Below are positions 40,690-49,192 of a stretch of DNA of 64,000 nucleotides, in pieces; position 1 is the stretch's first letter, and the number at the start of each line of letters is the position of its first letter. The stretch lies in NCBI RefSeq assembly GCF_039542035.1, contig NZ_BAABHJ010000020.1:62001-126000 (forward strand). Reading direction: 5' to 3'. Made by a program: the position numbers and the translations under genes. Under the pieces are notes generated by a model. The model was not told where the DNA came from and made no database searches. It saw nothing but the letters and a program-made list of their open reading frames with translations. The DNA is from Actinoallomurus liliacearum (GTDB taxonomy: Bacteria > Actinomycetota > Actinomycetes > Streptosporangiales > Streptosporangiaceae).

Positions 40690-41535
40690 ATGAACGACAC
40701 GGCGGTGCGGGTGCGCGACCTGCGCAAGCGATACGGCGACGTCGACGCGGTGAACGGCGTGGACCTCGACATCTTCCGGGGCGAGGTCTTCGCCCTCCTC
40801 GGCCCGAACGGGGCCGGCAAAAGTACGACGGTGGAGATCCTCGAAGGGCACCGGCGGCGGACCGGCGGTGAGGTGTCGGTGCTGGGGACCGATCCCGGCA
40901 AGCCGACCCGGCAGTGGCGCGCCCGCCTGGGGATCGTGCTCCAGACCTCGAACGAGCAGCCGGAGCTGAGCGTTCGCGAGATCGTCCGGCACTTCGCGGG
41001 CTACCACCCGCGGCCCCGGGACGTCGACGAGGTGATCGAGGCGGTCGGGCTGACCGACAAGGCGGGGGCCCGCCTCGCGCACCTGTCCGGCGGCCAGCGG
41101 CGGCGGGTCGACGTGGCGCTCGGCATCATCGGCGACCCCGAACTCCTCTTCCTCGACGAGCCGACGACCGGGTTCGACCCGGACGCGCGGCGGCGGTTCT
41201 GGCGGCTGATCGAGGGGCTGGCGCACGGCGGCACGACGATCCTGCTCACCACCCACTACCTGGACGAGGCCGAGGCGCTCGCCGACCGGGTCGGCGTCAT
41301 CGCCGGCGGCCGCGTCGTCGAGGTCGGCTCGCCGATGGAGCTCGGCGGCCGGGCGACCGCCGCGGCGCGGGTGGGCTGGCTCGGGCCGGAGGGCCGGCAG
41401 GCGATCGAGACCGACTCCCCCACGCAGGTGGTGGCCGAGCTGAGCCAGAAGTTCGACGGCGAGGTGCCGGAGCTGACCGTCACCCGCCCCACGCTCGAGG
41501 ACGTCTACCTCACCATGATCGGAGAAGCCCGATGA
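40690..41535 (+). CDS. ABC-2 type exporter ATPase
   Basis: A 281-residue ATPase: Walker A GPNGAGKS (about 38-45), signature LSGGQRRR, Walker B LLFLDEPTTGFDP, H-loop TTHY. The C-terminal 70 residues are the DrrA-like extension. It energises the permease encoded by the overlapping next gene. The exported compound is unknown; DrrA-type exporters often move drugs. The ATG lies directly after GGAGGC, very close, so a leaderless message is also possible. Confidence 0.94.
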   Translation: MNDTAVRVRDLRKRYGDVDAVNGVDLDIFRGEVFALLGPNGAGKSTTVEILEGHRRRTGGEVSVLGTDPGKPTRQWRARLGIVLQTSNEQPELSVREIVRHFAGYHPRPRDVDEVIEAVGLTDKAGARLAHLSGGQRRRVDVALGIIGDPELLFLDEPTTGFDPDARRRFWRLIEGLAHGGTTILLTTHYLDEAEALADRVGVIAGGRVVEVGSPMELGGRATAAARVGWLGPEGRQAIETDSPTQVVAELSQKFDGEVPELTVTRPTLEDVYLTMIGEAR

Positions 41536-42344
41536 CCGCCGTCGCGATGCCCTCGCCCGTACGGATCGGGCTGTCCCGTGGGTCGCTGGAACTGAAGGCG
41601 TTCTTCCGCGAACGAGAGGCCGTCGTCTTCTCCCTGGGCATGCCGGTCATCCTGCTCCTGATCTTCGGCACGATCTTCAAGGGCGAGGTCGGCCACACGG
41701 GCGTGGACTTCCGGCAGTACTTCGCGGCCGGGATCATCGCCAGCGGCATCATGTCGACGACGTTCGTCAGCCTGGGCGTGGCGATCGCGCAGGAGCGCGA
41801 CGACGGCACCCTCAAGCGGCTGTACGGCACGCCGATGCCGAAGGCGGCCTACTTCATCGGCAAGACGATCGCGGCGCTGGTCCTGTCGGCGCTGGAGACC
41901 GTCCTTCTGTTCGCGCTGGGGCACCTGCTGTTCGGGCTGAAGCCGCCGAGCACGCCCGAGCGCTGGCTGACCTTCGCCTGGGTCTTCGTCGGCGGGGTGA
42001 CCGTCTGCACGCTGCTCGGCATCGCGATCAGCAGCGTGCCGCGCTCGGGCCGCAGCGCGGCGGCCGTGCTGAACGTGCCGTACCTGGTCCTGCAGTTCAT
42101 CTCCGGCGTGTACTTCACCTTCGGCGACCTGCCCTCCGGCGTCCAGCAGGCCGGCGCGCTGTTCCCGCTGAAGTGGATCAGCCAGGGGCTGCGGTCCGCG
42201 CTGCTGCCTGACACGCTGCTGGCGGCCGAGCCGGCGCACGCCTGGGAGCACGGGCGCACCGCACTGGTGCTGGCGGCCTGGGGTGTCGCAGGCTTGGTCC
42301 TGTGCCTGACGACATTCCGCTGGAAGCGGCGCCGCGACGGATGA
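41532..42344 (+). CDS. ABC-2 type exporter permease
   Basis: A 270-residue permease with six membrane helices and the ABC-2 family core LERDDGTLKRLYGTPMP-like segment (here QERDDGTLKRLYGTPMP) near residue 87. It overlaps the ATPase gene upstream and the histidine kinase gene downstream by 4 bp each. The pair forms an exporter whose production is tied to the two-component system. Confidence 0.93.
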   Translation: MTAVAMPSPVRIGLSRGSLELKAFFREREAVVFSLGMPVILLLIFGTIFKGEVGHTGVDFRQYFAAGIIASGIMSTTFVSLGVAIAQERDDGTLKRLYGTPMPKAAYFIGKTIAALVLSALETVLLFALGHLLFGLKPPSTPERWLTFAWVFVGGVTVCTLLGIAISSVPRSGRSAAAVLNVPYLVLQFISGVYFTFGDLPSGVQQAGALFPLKWISQGLRSALLPDTLLAAEPAHAWEHGRTALVLAAWGVAGLVLCLTTFRWKRRRDG

Positions 42345-43501
42345 AGGACGACGACGCGTGGGACTGGGGACTGGGCCGCTGGGAGACGTACTTCGGCCTG
42401 GTCCTCGTCTCGACGATCATGTACGTCCTGAACGACCACCCGACGGGGACCGGTCTGGTCGCGACGGGGATCCTCCTCGTCACGGTGCCGTGGTACGTCC
42501 TGTTCGGCCGTCGTTTCCTCGGACGTGACACGTCCGCCCGGGGGGCGTACGCGTACGTCGGCGGGCTCATCGTGCTGTGCGGCGCGGCGGCGCTGACGGC
42601 CCCGGAGAGCTCGCTCGTGCTGTTCGCGGCCTGCCCGCAGTGCTTCATGCTGGTGCGCTGGCGGGAGAGCGTGGCCGCGCTCGTGCTCCTCAACGCGGTC
42701 CCGGCCGTCCGGTTCTTCCGTGGCGGCGCCGACGCGGGGACGGTCGTGTCGTTCCTGGTCTGGACCGTCGTGGTGATCGGATTCTCCGCCTTCTTCGGCC
42801 TCTGGATCGAGCGGATCATCGCGCAGAGCACGGAGCGCCGCGAGCTGATCGCCCAGTTGGAGACGACACGGGCGGAGCTGGCCGAGGTGAGCCGGGAGGC
42901 CGGCGTCATGGCCGAGCGGGAGCGGATGGCCGGGGAGATCCACGACACGCTCGCGCAGGGATTCACGAGCATCCTGATGCTGCTGCAGGCGGCCGACGCG
43001 TACGTCGGGCGCGACCCGGAGGAGGCGCGGCGGCAGCTCGGCCTCGCGGCGCGCACCGCGCGGGAGAACCTCGCCGAGGCGCGCGCCCTGGTCGCCGCCC
43101 AGCCGCCCGCGCCGCTCGGCGGCTCCTCCCTGGACGAGGCCGTCGCGCGCCTGACCGGGCGGATGCGCGAGGAACTGGGCGTCACGGCGGACTACACGCT
43201 CACCGGCGAGCCGCGACGGCTGACCGCCGGGGCGGAGGTGGTGCTGCTGCGGGTCGCCCAGGAGGGCCTGGCCAACGTCCGCAGGCACGCGAAGGCCGAC
43301 CTGGTCGAGGTGCGCCTGGCGTACGCCCCCGAGTCGGTGCGCCTGGAGATCCGCGACGACGGCGTAGGGTTCGGTCCCGACGCGGCCCGCGGCTTCGGTC
43401 TGCACGGCATGCGCGAGCGGGTCGGCCAGGTCGGCGGCGCGTTCGACGTGCGCAGCGAGCCGGGAGCCGGAACGACCGTCACGGTGGAGGTACCTGCGTG
43501 A
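42341..43501 (+). CDS. Sensor histidine kinase, NarL-type
   Basis: A 386-residue kinase with about five membrane segments (15-155), a short coiled linker, and a HisKA_3 dimerisation helix with phospho-accepting H201 in AGEIHDTLAQGFTS. The HATPase domain has EGLANVRRHA and DDGVGFGPD. The membrane part has no large extracytosolic loop, so it probably senses membrane perturbation, as in exporter-linked kinases. Start and stop overlap neighbours by 4 bp. Confidence 0.93.
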   Translation: MKDDDAWDWGLGRWETYFGLVLVSTIMYVLNDHPTGTGLVATGILLVTVPWYVLFGRRFLGRDTSARGAYAYVGGLIVLCGAAALTAPESSLVLFAACPQCFMLVRWRESVAALVLLNAVPAVRFFRGGADAGTVVSFLVWTVVVIGFSAFFGLWIERIIAQSTERRELIAQLETTRAELAEVSREAGVMAERERMAGEIHDTLAQGFTSILMLLQAADAYVGRDPEEARRQLGLAARTARENLAEARALVAAQPPAPLGGSSLDEAVARLTGRMREELGVTADYTLTGEPRRLTAGAEVVLLRVAQEGLANVRRHAKADLVEVRLAYAPESVRLEIRDDGVGFGPDAARGFGLHGMRERVGQVGGAFDVRSEPGAGTTVTVEVPA

Positions 43502-44124
43502 TCAAGGTGTTGCTCGTCGACGACCACCCGGTCGTCCGCGAGGGGCTGCGCGGCATGCTGACGGCGGAGGACGACCTGACGGTCGTGGCCGAGGCCGGCG
43601 GCGCCGCCGAGGCGGTCGCGGCCGTCCGCGCCCACGAGCCGGACGTCGTGCTGATGGACCTGCGCATGCCGGGCGGCGACGGCGTCGAGGCGACCTCGCG
43701 CGTGCTCGCGCAGCGCCCCCAGACCCGGGTCGTGGTGCTGACGACGTACGACACCGACGCCGACATCCTCCGCGCGGTCGAGGCGGGCGCCGCCGGCTAC
43801 CTGCTCAAGGACGCCTCGCGGCACGACCTCGCGCAGGCGGTCCGCGCGGCGGCGCGCGGCGAGACGGTCCTGGCCCCCTCGGTGGCGGCCAAGCTGGTGT
43901 CCCGGATGCGCTCGCCGGTCGAGCTGTCGCGCCGGGAGATCGACGTGCTGCGGCTGGTCGCCCGGGGCCGTACGAACGCGGAGATCGGCCGGGAACTGCT
44001 GATCAGCGAGGCGACGGTCAAGACGCACCTGCTGCGGGCGTTCGGCAAGCTGGGGGTGTCCGACCGGACCGCCGCCGTAACCGCGGCGATCGAACGCGGC
44101 ATACTCCCCGCCCCCGGTCGGTAA
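43498..44124 (+). CDS. NarL/FixJ response regulator
   Basis: A 208-residue regulator: receiver domain 1-120 with phospho-acceptor D54 (VLMDLRMPGGDG) and conserved T/K in VVLTTYDT and LLKDAS, then a LuxR helix-turn-helix (about 145-200, LSRREIDVLRLVARG and ISEATVKTHL). The GTG start overlaps the kinase stop (GTGA). It likely activates its own operon when phosphorylated by the neighbouring kinase. Confidence 0.95.
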   Translation: MIKVLLVDDHPVVREGLRGMLTAEDDLTVVAEAGGAAEAVAAVRAHEPDVVLMDLRMPGGDGVEATSRVLAQRPQTRVVVLTTYDTDADILRAVEAGAAGYLLKDASRHDLAQAVRAAARGETVLAPSVAAKLVSRMRSPVELSRREIDVLRLVARGRTNAEIGRELLISEATVKTHLLRAFGKLGVSDRTAAVTAAIERGILPAPGR

Positions 44125-44174
44125 CGGGTAACTTACTGGACTACAGCTACCTCGTTGGGACGAAGGTGACGCCG

Positions 44175-45677
44175 ATGACCGCGACTGCGAGCGAGAAGAC
44201 CGCCGAGACGTTCCGCTCCCTGAACCCGGCGACCGGCGAGGTCGTCGGTGAGCACCCGATCCACGACGAGGCCGCGGTGAACGCCGCGATCGAGCGTGCC
44301 CGCGTCGCCGCGGTGTGGTGGGCCGGACTCGGCTGGAAGGAGCGCCGGGTCCGGCTGCTCAACATCAAGGGCGCCCTGGCCCGGTCGCTGCACCGCATGG
44401 CGACCCTGATCCACCAGGAGACCGGCAAGCCGGTGGCCGACGCCCAGCTCGAGACGGTCCTGGCGATCACGCACCTGGACTGGGCCGCGCGCCACGCCCA
44501 GAAGGTCCTGGGCCCGCGCAGCGTGTTCCCCGGCCTCGTCTCCATCAACCAGAAGTGCGTCCTGGAGTACCAGCCGCTCGGCGTCGTCGGCGTGATCGGC
44601 CCGTGGAACTACCCGCTGTTCACGCCCGTCGGCTCGCTCGCGTACGCCCTGGCGGCCGGCAACGCGGTCGTGTTCAAGCCCTCGGAGTACACGCCGGGCG
44701 TCGGCCTGCTGCTCGCCGAGATCGTCTCCGAGGTCATCCCGGAGGAGCCGGTGTTCCAGGTCGTGACCGGCCTCGGCGACACCGGCGCCGCGCTCGCCCG
44801 CGGCGCGGTCGACAAGATCGCCTTCACCGGGTCGGCGCCGACCGCCCGCAAGGTGATGGCGGCGTGCGCCGAGCGCCTCACCCCCATCGTCGCCGAGTGC
44901 GGCGGCAAGGACGCGTTCATCGTGGCCGCCGACGCCGACCTCGACCAGGCCGCCGAGGCCGCCCTGTGGGGCGCGATGTCGAACGCGGGCCAGACCTGCG
45001 TCGGCGTCGAGCGGGTGTACGTCGTCGACGGCGTCTACGACGACTTCGTCGCCAAGCTGACCGAGCAGGCGCGGGCGCTGCGGCCCGGCGAGGACCGCAC
45101 CGCCGCGTACGGCCCGATCACGATGCCGAGCCAGCTCGACGTCATCAAGCGGCACGTCGACGACGCCCTCGCCCGGGGCGGCCGGGCGCTCGTCGGCGGC
45201 GCGGACGCGGTGAAGGAGCCGTACGTCGAGCCGGTCGTGCTGGTCGACGTTCCGGACGACTCCGCCGCGGTCCAGGAGGAGACGTTCGGCCCGACCATCA
45301 CCGTGCACCGGGTCAAGAGCGTGGACGAGGCCGTCCAGCGCGCCAACGCCACGTCGTACGGCCTGGCCGGCGCGATCTTCTCCCGCAGCCGCTCGACGGC
45401 CATGGAGGCGGCCCGGAGGCTGCGCAGCGGCATGACCTCGGTCAACGCGGTGATCGCTTTCGCGGCCGTTCCGGCGCTGCCGTTCGGCGGGGTGGGCGAC
45501 TCCGGCTTCGGCCGCATCCACGGGGCCGACGGGCTGCGGGAGTTCGCCCGCGCCAAGGCCATCACCCGCCAGCGCTTCGCCGCGCCGATGAACCTCACGT
45601 CGTTCAAGCGCACCGACAAGGACATGGCCAAGTTGCTGCAGCTCGTCAGCCTGCTGCACGGCAAGCACTACCGCTGA
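44175..45677 (+). CDS. Aldehyde dehydrogenase
   Basis: A 500-residue NAD(P)-dependent aldehyde dehydrogenase with N145 (PWNYP), E241 (ECGGKDAF) and catalytic C275 (NAGQTCVGVERV), all in place. FTGSAPTARKV is the cofactor loop. The branch resembles broad-specificity and succinate-semialdehyde-like enzymes. The ATG follows GAAGG; a GTG nine bases upstream is possible. TACAGC at about 44144 may be the -10 box. It lies alone between the two-component operon and a convergent gene. Confidence 0.92.
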   Translation: MTATASEKTAETFRSLNPATGEVVGEHPIHDEAAVNAAIERARVAAVWWAGLGWKERRVRLLNIKGALARSLHRMATLIHQETGKPVADAQLETVLAITHLDWAARHAQKVLGPRSVFPGLVSINQKCVLEYQPLGVVGVIGPWNYPLFTPVGSLAYALAAGNAVVFKPSEYTPGVGLLLAEIVSEVIPEEPVFQVVTGLGDTGAALARGAVDKIAFTGSAPTARKVMAACAERLTPIVAECGGKDAFIVAADADLDQAAEAALWGAMSNAGQTCVGVERVYVVDGVYDDFVAKLTEQARALRPGEDRTAAYGPITMPSQLDVIKRHVDDALARGGRALVGGADAVKEPYVEPVVLVDVPDDSAAVQEETFGPTITVHRVKSVDEAVQRANATSYGLAGAIFSRSRSTAMEAARRLRSGMTSVNAVIAFAAVPALPFGGVGDSGFGRIHGADGLREFARAKAITRQRFAAPMNLTSFKRTDKDMAKLLQLVSLLHGKHYR

Positions 45678-45734
45678 CGCCGGATGGCCGGGCGGCGGCT
45701 CACCGGTCGTGCCCGCCGCCGCCCGACCACCGGC

Positions 45735-46943
45735 TCACCAGTCGTGCATGGCGCCGTCGGCCAGCCGTGCGACCGGCAGGTACTTCGGGTCGTACGGGTG
45801 CCGCCGCGCGGCCTCCTCGTCGAACTCGACGCCGAGCCCCGGCCGGTCCGACGGCCACAGCATGCCGTTCTCATAGCGGTAGCCCCAGTCGAAGACCTCG
45901 CCGGCCGGGTCCCGGTGGCCCATGTACTCCTGGATCCCGAAGTTCGGGATCGCCAGGTCGAGGTGGAGGCCCGCGGCCAGTCCGATCGGCGAGATGTCGC
46001 CGGGGCCGTGCGAGCCGGACCGCACGCCGTACAGGTCGGCGAGGTCCATGATCCGGCGCACGTGGGAGATGCCGCCCGCGTGCGTCACGGACGTGCGGAT
46101 GTAGTCGATGAGCCGCTCGGTGATCAATTGCTGGCAGTCCCAGATCGTGTTGAACACCTCGCCCACCGCCAGCGGCGTGACCGTGTGCGAGCGGATCAGG
46201 CGGAACGCCGTCTGGTCCTCGGCGGGCGTCGCGTCCTCCATCCAGAACATCCGGTACGGCTCCAGCGCCGCGCCGAGCCGCGCGGCCTCGATCGGGGTGA
46301 GCCGGTGGTGCACGTCGTGCAGCAGGTGGAAGCCGTATCCGAACTCGTCGCGGACCCGCTTCATCAGGGTGGGGATGAAGTCGAGGTACGCGGCGGTGTT
46401 CCAGACCTCCTCAGTGGGCAGCGCGCCGGACGCCGGCTCGTACAGGTGCGGGCCGGTGTGCACCCCGTACGTCGAGTCCATCCCGGGGATCTTCGCCTGC
46501 ACGCGCACGGCGGTGTAGCCCAGTTCACGGTGGCGCGCGACGTCGGCGAGGAGGTCGTCGACGTCCGCGCCGCTCGCGTGCCCATAGACGGTCACCGCCT
46601 CCCGCGCCCGGCCGCCGAGCAGCTCGTACACCGGCAGACCCGCGACCTTGCCCTTGATGTCCCACAGCGCCTGGTCGACCGCTGAGATCGCCGTCATCGT
46701 CACCGGCCCGCGCCGCCAGTACGCGCCCCGGTAGAGGTACTGCCACGTGTCGCCGATCCGGGCGGCGTCCCGGCCGGCCAGCAGCGGCAGGACGTGCTCC
46801 CGGAGATACGCCTCGACGGCGAGTTCGCGCCCGTTCAGCGTCGCGTCGCCGTAGCCGACGACGCCGTCGTCGGTCGTCAGCTTGAGCGTGACGTAGTTGC
46901 GGCCGGGAGCGGTGACGATGACCTCGGCGTCCCTGATCTTCAT
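45735..46943 (-). CDS. manD: D-mannonate dehydratase family enolase-superfamily protein
   Basis: A 402-residue enolase-superfamily enzyme: AVDQALWDIKGKVAGLPVYE in the capping region, HDVHHRLTPIEAARLG and MEDATPAEDQ with metal-binding acids, and VGEVFNTIWD followed by HAGGISHVRRI. This is the ManD/RspA family, which dehydrates D-mannonate to 2-keto-3-deoxygluconate, or in some members has low activity. No sugar-acid genes are adjacent, so the physiological role is uncertain. GGAGGAC precedes the ATG. Confidence 0.88.
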   Translation of the reverse strand: MKIRDAEVIVTAPGRNYVTLKLTTDDGVVGYGDATLNGRELAVEAYLREHVLPLLAGRDAARIGDTWQYLYRGAYWRRGPVTMTAISAVDQALWDIKGKVAGLPVYELLGGRAREAVTVYGHASGADVDDLLADVARHRELGYTAVRVQAKIPGMDSTYGVHTGPHLYEPASGALPTEEVWNTAAYLDFIPTLMKRVRDEFGYGFHLLHDVHHRLTPIEAARLGAALEPYRMFWMEDATPAEDQTAFRLIRSHTVTPLAVGEVFNTIWDCQQLITERLIDYIRTSVTHAGGISHVRRIMDLADLYGVRSGSHGPGDISPIGLAAGLHLDLAIPNFGIQEYMGHRDPAGEVFDWGYRYENGMLWPSDRPGLGVEFDEEAARRHPYDPKYLPVARLADGAMHDW

Positions 46944-47141
46944 GCGTCCTCCGGGAGCGGATCGGTGAGGTTCTTAGACGCGCCGCGGTGGCTTAGGCGG
47001 CCCCGGGCGGCGGGCGGGCGGACTTAGTCCCGGGCGGCGGCCGGGATGAGGCATTGTTCCGATGCCCCGGCCACCGCCTTAGGACGAACCTTATGAGTGC
47101 GAGGCCGGACCGTCCGGCTCGCGCCGCAAGGAGTACGAACG

Positions 47142-47240
47142 ATGCACCCGGACATCCTCAAGGCCCTCATGGACGAGCGTGACCGTGAGGCGCGCGAGGT
47201 CGAGCAGCCCCGCCGCCTGCTGCGCCGCCGCGCCCGGTGA
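47142..47240 (+). CDS. Small basic protein, 32 residues
   Basis: ATG behind AAGGAG, then MHPDILKALMDERDREAREV, an amphipathic helix, and QPRRLLRRRAR at the end. A large terminator hairpin follows by 14 bp, which supports expression as an independent gene. Similar short MHPD-starting proteins occur in actinomycetes to my knowledge. The function is unknown; a helical, nucleic-acid-binding or membrane-surface peptide would fit. Confidence 0.55.
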   Translation: MHPDILKALMDERDREAREVEQPRRLLRRRAR

Positions 47241-47253
47241 ACCTCCCGAAGTC

Positions 47254-47322
47254 TGTGCGCCCACGCTGAGCCCCGCCTGAACAGGCGCCCTCCATCCAGG
47301 CGGGGCTCGACGCGGGCGCACA
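47254..47322 (+). terminator. Large two-part hairpin terminator
   Basis: TGTGCGCCC (47254-47262) pairs with 47314-47322 and, inside it, GAGCCCCGCCTG (47268-47279) pairs with 47297-47308, with a 17-nt loop. It terminates the 32-residue gene. Confidence 0.7.
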
Positions 47323-47376
47323 GGCCGCCGCCGCGAGAGCGCGCCACCGGTCCGGCGGTGTGCGCGACCGCGGTCG

Positions 47377-47411
47377 GGGCGTGTCTGCCGGCTCCGCCGG
47401 CAGACACGCCC
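47377..47411 (-). terminator. Hairpin terminator at the GMC oxidoreductase stop codon
   Basis: A 16-bp perfect stem (47377-47392 with 47396-47411) around TCC; its upstream arm begins within the stop codon of the minus-strand gene. Confidence 0.8.
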
Positions 47412-48997
47412 TAGGCGAATTCGGTGGGAGGCAGCAGCGGGCCGCCGGCGATCAGGTCGGCGGCCCGTTCTGCCACCGCGATCGTCGGGGCGTTGGTGTT
47501 GCCCCGGGGCACCGCCGGCATGACCGACGCGTCGACGACGCGCAGGCCGTCGACGCCGCGCACCCGGAGTTCGGGGTCGCAGACCGAGTCGTCGGCACCG
47601 CCCATCGCGCACGTGCTCGTGGGGTGGTAGAGCGTGACGACCTGCCGGCGGACCCACTCGGCGAGGTCAGCGCCGTCCTCTCCGGGGGCGTACTCCCCGC
47701 CGACGATCCGGGCCAGCGGGCCGGTCGCCGCGATCTCCCGGGCCTGCCGGACGCCCGCCAGGAGCACCTCGAGATCCGCGTCGTCGCCCAGGTAGTTCGG
47801 GTCGATGAGCGGCTTCCACCGCGGGTCGGCGGACCGCAGCCGCACGCTCCCCCGGCCGGCCACGGCGACGGTCGTGGCGAACACCGACATGGCGCGCTTG
47901 TTCGCGTCGGTGAGGCCCTGATCCACGTACGGCGTCGGGAGCACGTGGTACTGCAGGTCCGGGGCGGGCAGGTCCGGCCGGGTCCGTACGAAGCCGCCGC
48001 CCTCGGCGACGTTCGAGGCGTACGGGCCGCGCCCCAGCGTCTGGTACAGCATGAGGCTGCGCAGGTTGACGCCCTCCCACAACGCCTTCTTGTCCGGGGT
48101 GTGCCACATGACGGGCACCATCGGATGGTCCTGCAGACCGGTGCCCACGCCGGGCAGGTCCACGACGACGTCGATGCCGAGCGAGCGCAGGTGGTCGGCC
48201 GGCCCCACGCCGGACAGCATGAGGAGCTGCGGCGAGTTGACCGCGCCCCCGGACAGGATCACCTCCCGCCGGGCGACGGCCCGCTGTTCGGTCCCGCCGC
48301 GCACGTATGCGACCCCGGTGGCCCGCCCGTCCTCGATGACCACGCGGGTGACGAGCGCGTCGGTCGCCACGGTGAGGTTCGGCCGCTCCGCGGCGCGGGA
48401 CAGGTAGCCGTCCGCGGTCGACCAGCGGCGGCCCCGCCGCTGCGTCACCTGGTAGAACCCGACCCCGTCCTGCTCGGCGCCGTTGAAGTCGTCGTTGGCG
48501 GCCAGGCCGAAGTCCGTCGCCGAGTCGATCCAGGCGCGGACCAGCGGGTGCTTGAAGCGCAGATCCTCGACGCGGAGCGGCCCGTCGGTGCCGTGGTAGT
48601 CGGACGCGCCGCGCTGCTGGTCCTCGGCGCGCATGAAGTACGGCAGCAGATCGGCGTACCCCCAGCCCTTGCAGCCGTACTCGTCCCGCCAGGTGTCGAA
48701 GTCGTGCCGGTGACCACGGATGTAGATCATCGCGTTGGTCGACGAGCTGCCGCCGAGAGTGCGGCCGCGCGGCCAGTAGACGGTACGGCCGGCCGCGTTC
48801 GGCTGCGGGGTCGTCGTGTAGTCCCAGTCGTACTGGCTCTTGAACAGCGCCGCGACCCCGGCCGGAATGTGGATCTCGGGGGCGTCATCGGGCGGTCCGG
48901 CCTCCAGGATCAGGACCTTCGTGCCGGGGTCCGCGGTCAGCCGATCGGCGAGCACGCAGCCCGCACTACCGGCGCCGACGATGACGTAGTCGTACAC
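47411..48997 (-). CDS. GMC family oxidoreductase (choline/alcohol dehydrogenase-like)
   Basis: A 528-residue FAD enzyme. The dinucleotide motif GAGSAG (8-13) starts directly, then GMC signature 1 (GRTLGGSSSTNAMIYIRG) near residue 80 and signature 2 (GAVNSPQLLMLSGVG) near 260. The catalytic histidine is in LYHPTSTCAMG. The family oxidises alcohols such as choline or aryl alcohols. The GTG at 48997 has GGAGG five bases upstream; a second GTG at 49009 is less likely. No betaine-aldehyde gene is adjacent, so the substrate is unassigned. Confidence 0.92.
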   Translation of the reverse strand: MYDYVIVGAGSAGCVLADRLTADPGTKVLILEAGPPDDAPEIHIPAGVAALFKSQYDWDYTTTPQPNAAGRTVYWPRGRTLGGSSSTNAMIYIRGHRHDFDTWRDEYGCKGWGYADLLPYFMRAEDQQRGASDYHGTDGPLRVEDLRFKHPLVRAWIDSATDFGLAANDDFNGAEQDGVGFYQVTQRRGRRWSTADGYLSRAAERPNLTVATDALVTRVVIEDGRATGVAYVRGGTEQRAVARREVILSGGAVNSPQLLMLSGVGPADHLRSLGIDVVVDLPGVGTGLQDHPMVPVMWHTPDKKALWEGVNLRSLMLYQTLGRGPYASNVAEGGGFVRTRPDLPAPDLQYHVLPTPYVDQGLTDANKRAMSVFATTVAVAGRGSVRLRSADPRWKPLIDPNYLGDDADLEVLLAGVRQAREIAATGPLARIVGGEYAPGEDGADLAEWVRRQVVTLYHPTSTCAMGGADDSVCDPELRVRGVDGLRVVDASVMPAVPRGNTNAPTIAVAERAADLIAGGPLLPPTEFA

Positions 48998-49192
48998 GGC
49001 CGCCTCCACGCCTCGAGAGCCTGGGCGAAACACTATCGATCAGTGGCAAGCCCGAACAGTGGCCCGAATCACGTTCTAATCCACGATTTCCGGCGTCCGC
49101 GCAACGAGTCGGTCTCAGGGCTGGCCGTCGAGCACCGCGAAATGTCAGGATTCGCGGCATTACCCCGGCTTTACCATCGGAAGGGCACGACG

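Noticed and set aside
46960..47100. Four CTTAG-containing stretches upstream of the mannonate dehydratase gene
   Set aside because: Spacing is irregular (about 20-60 bp) and the motif is too short to exceed chance.
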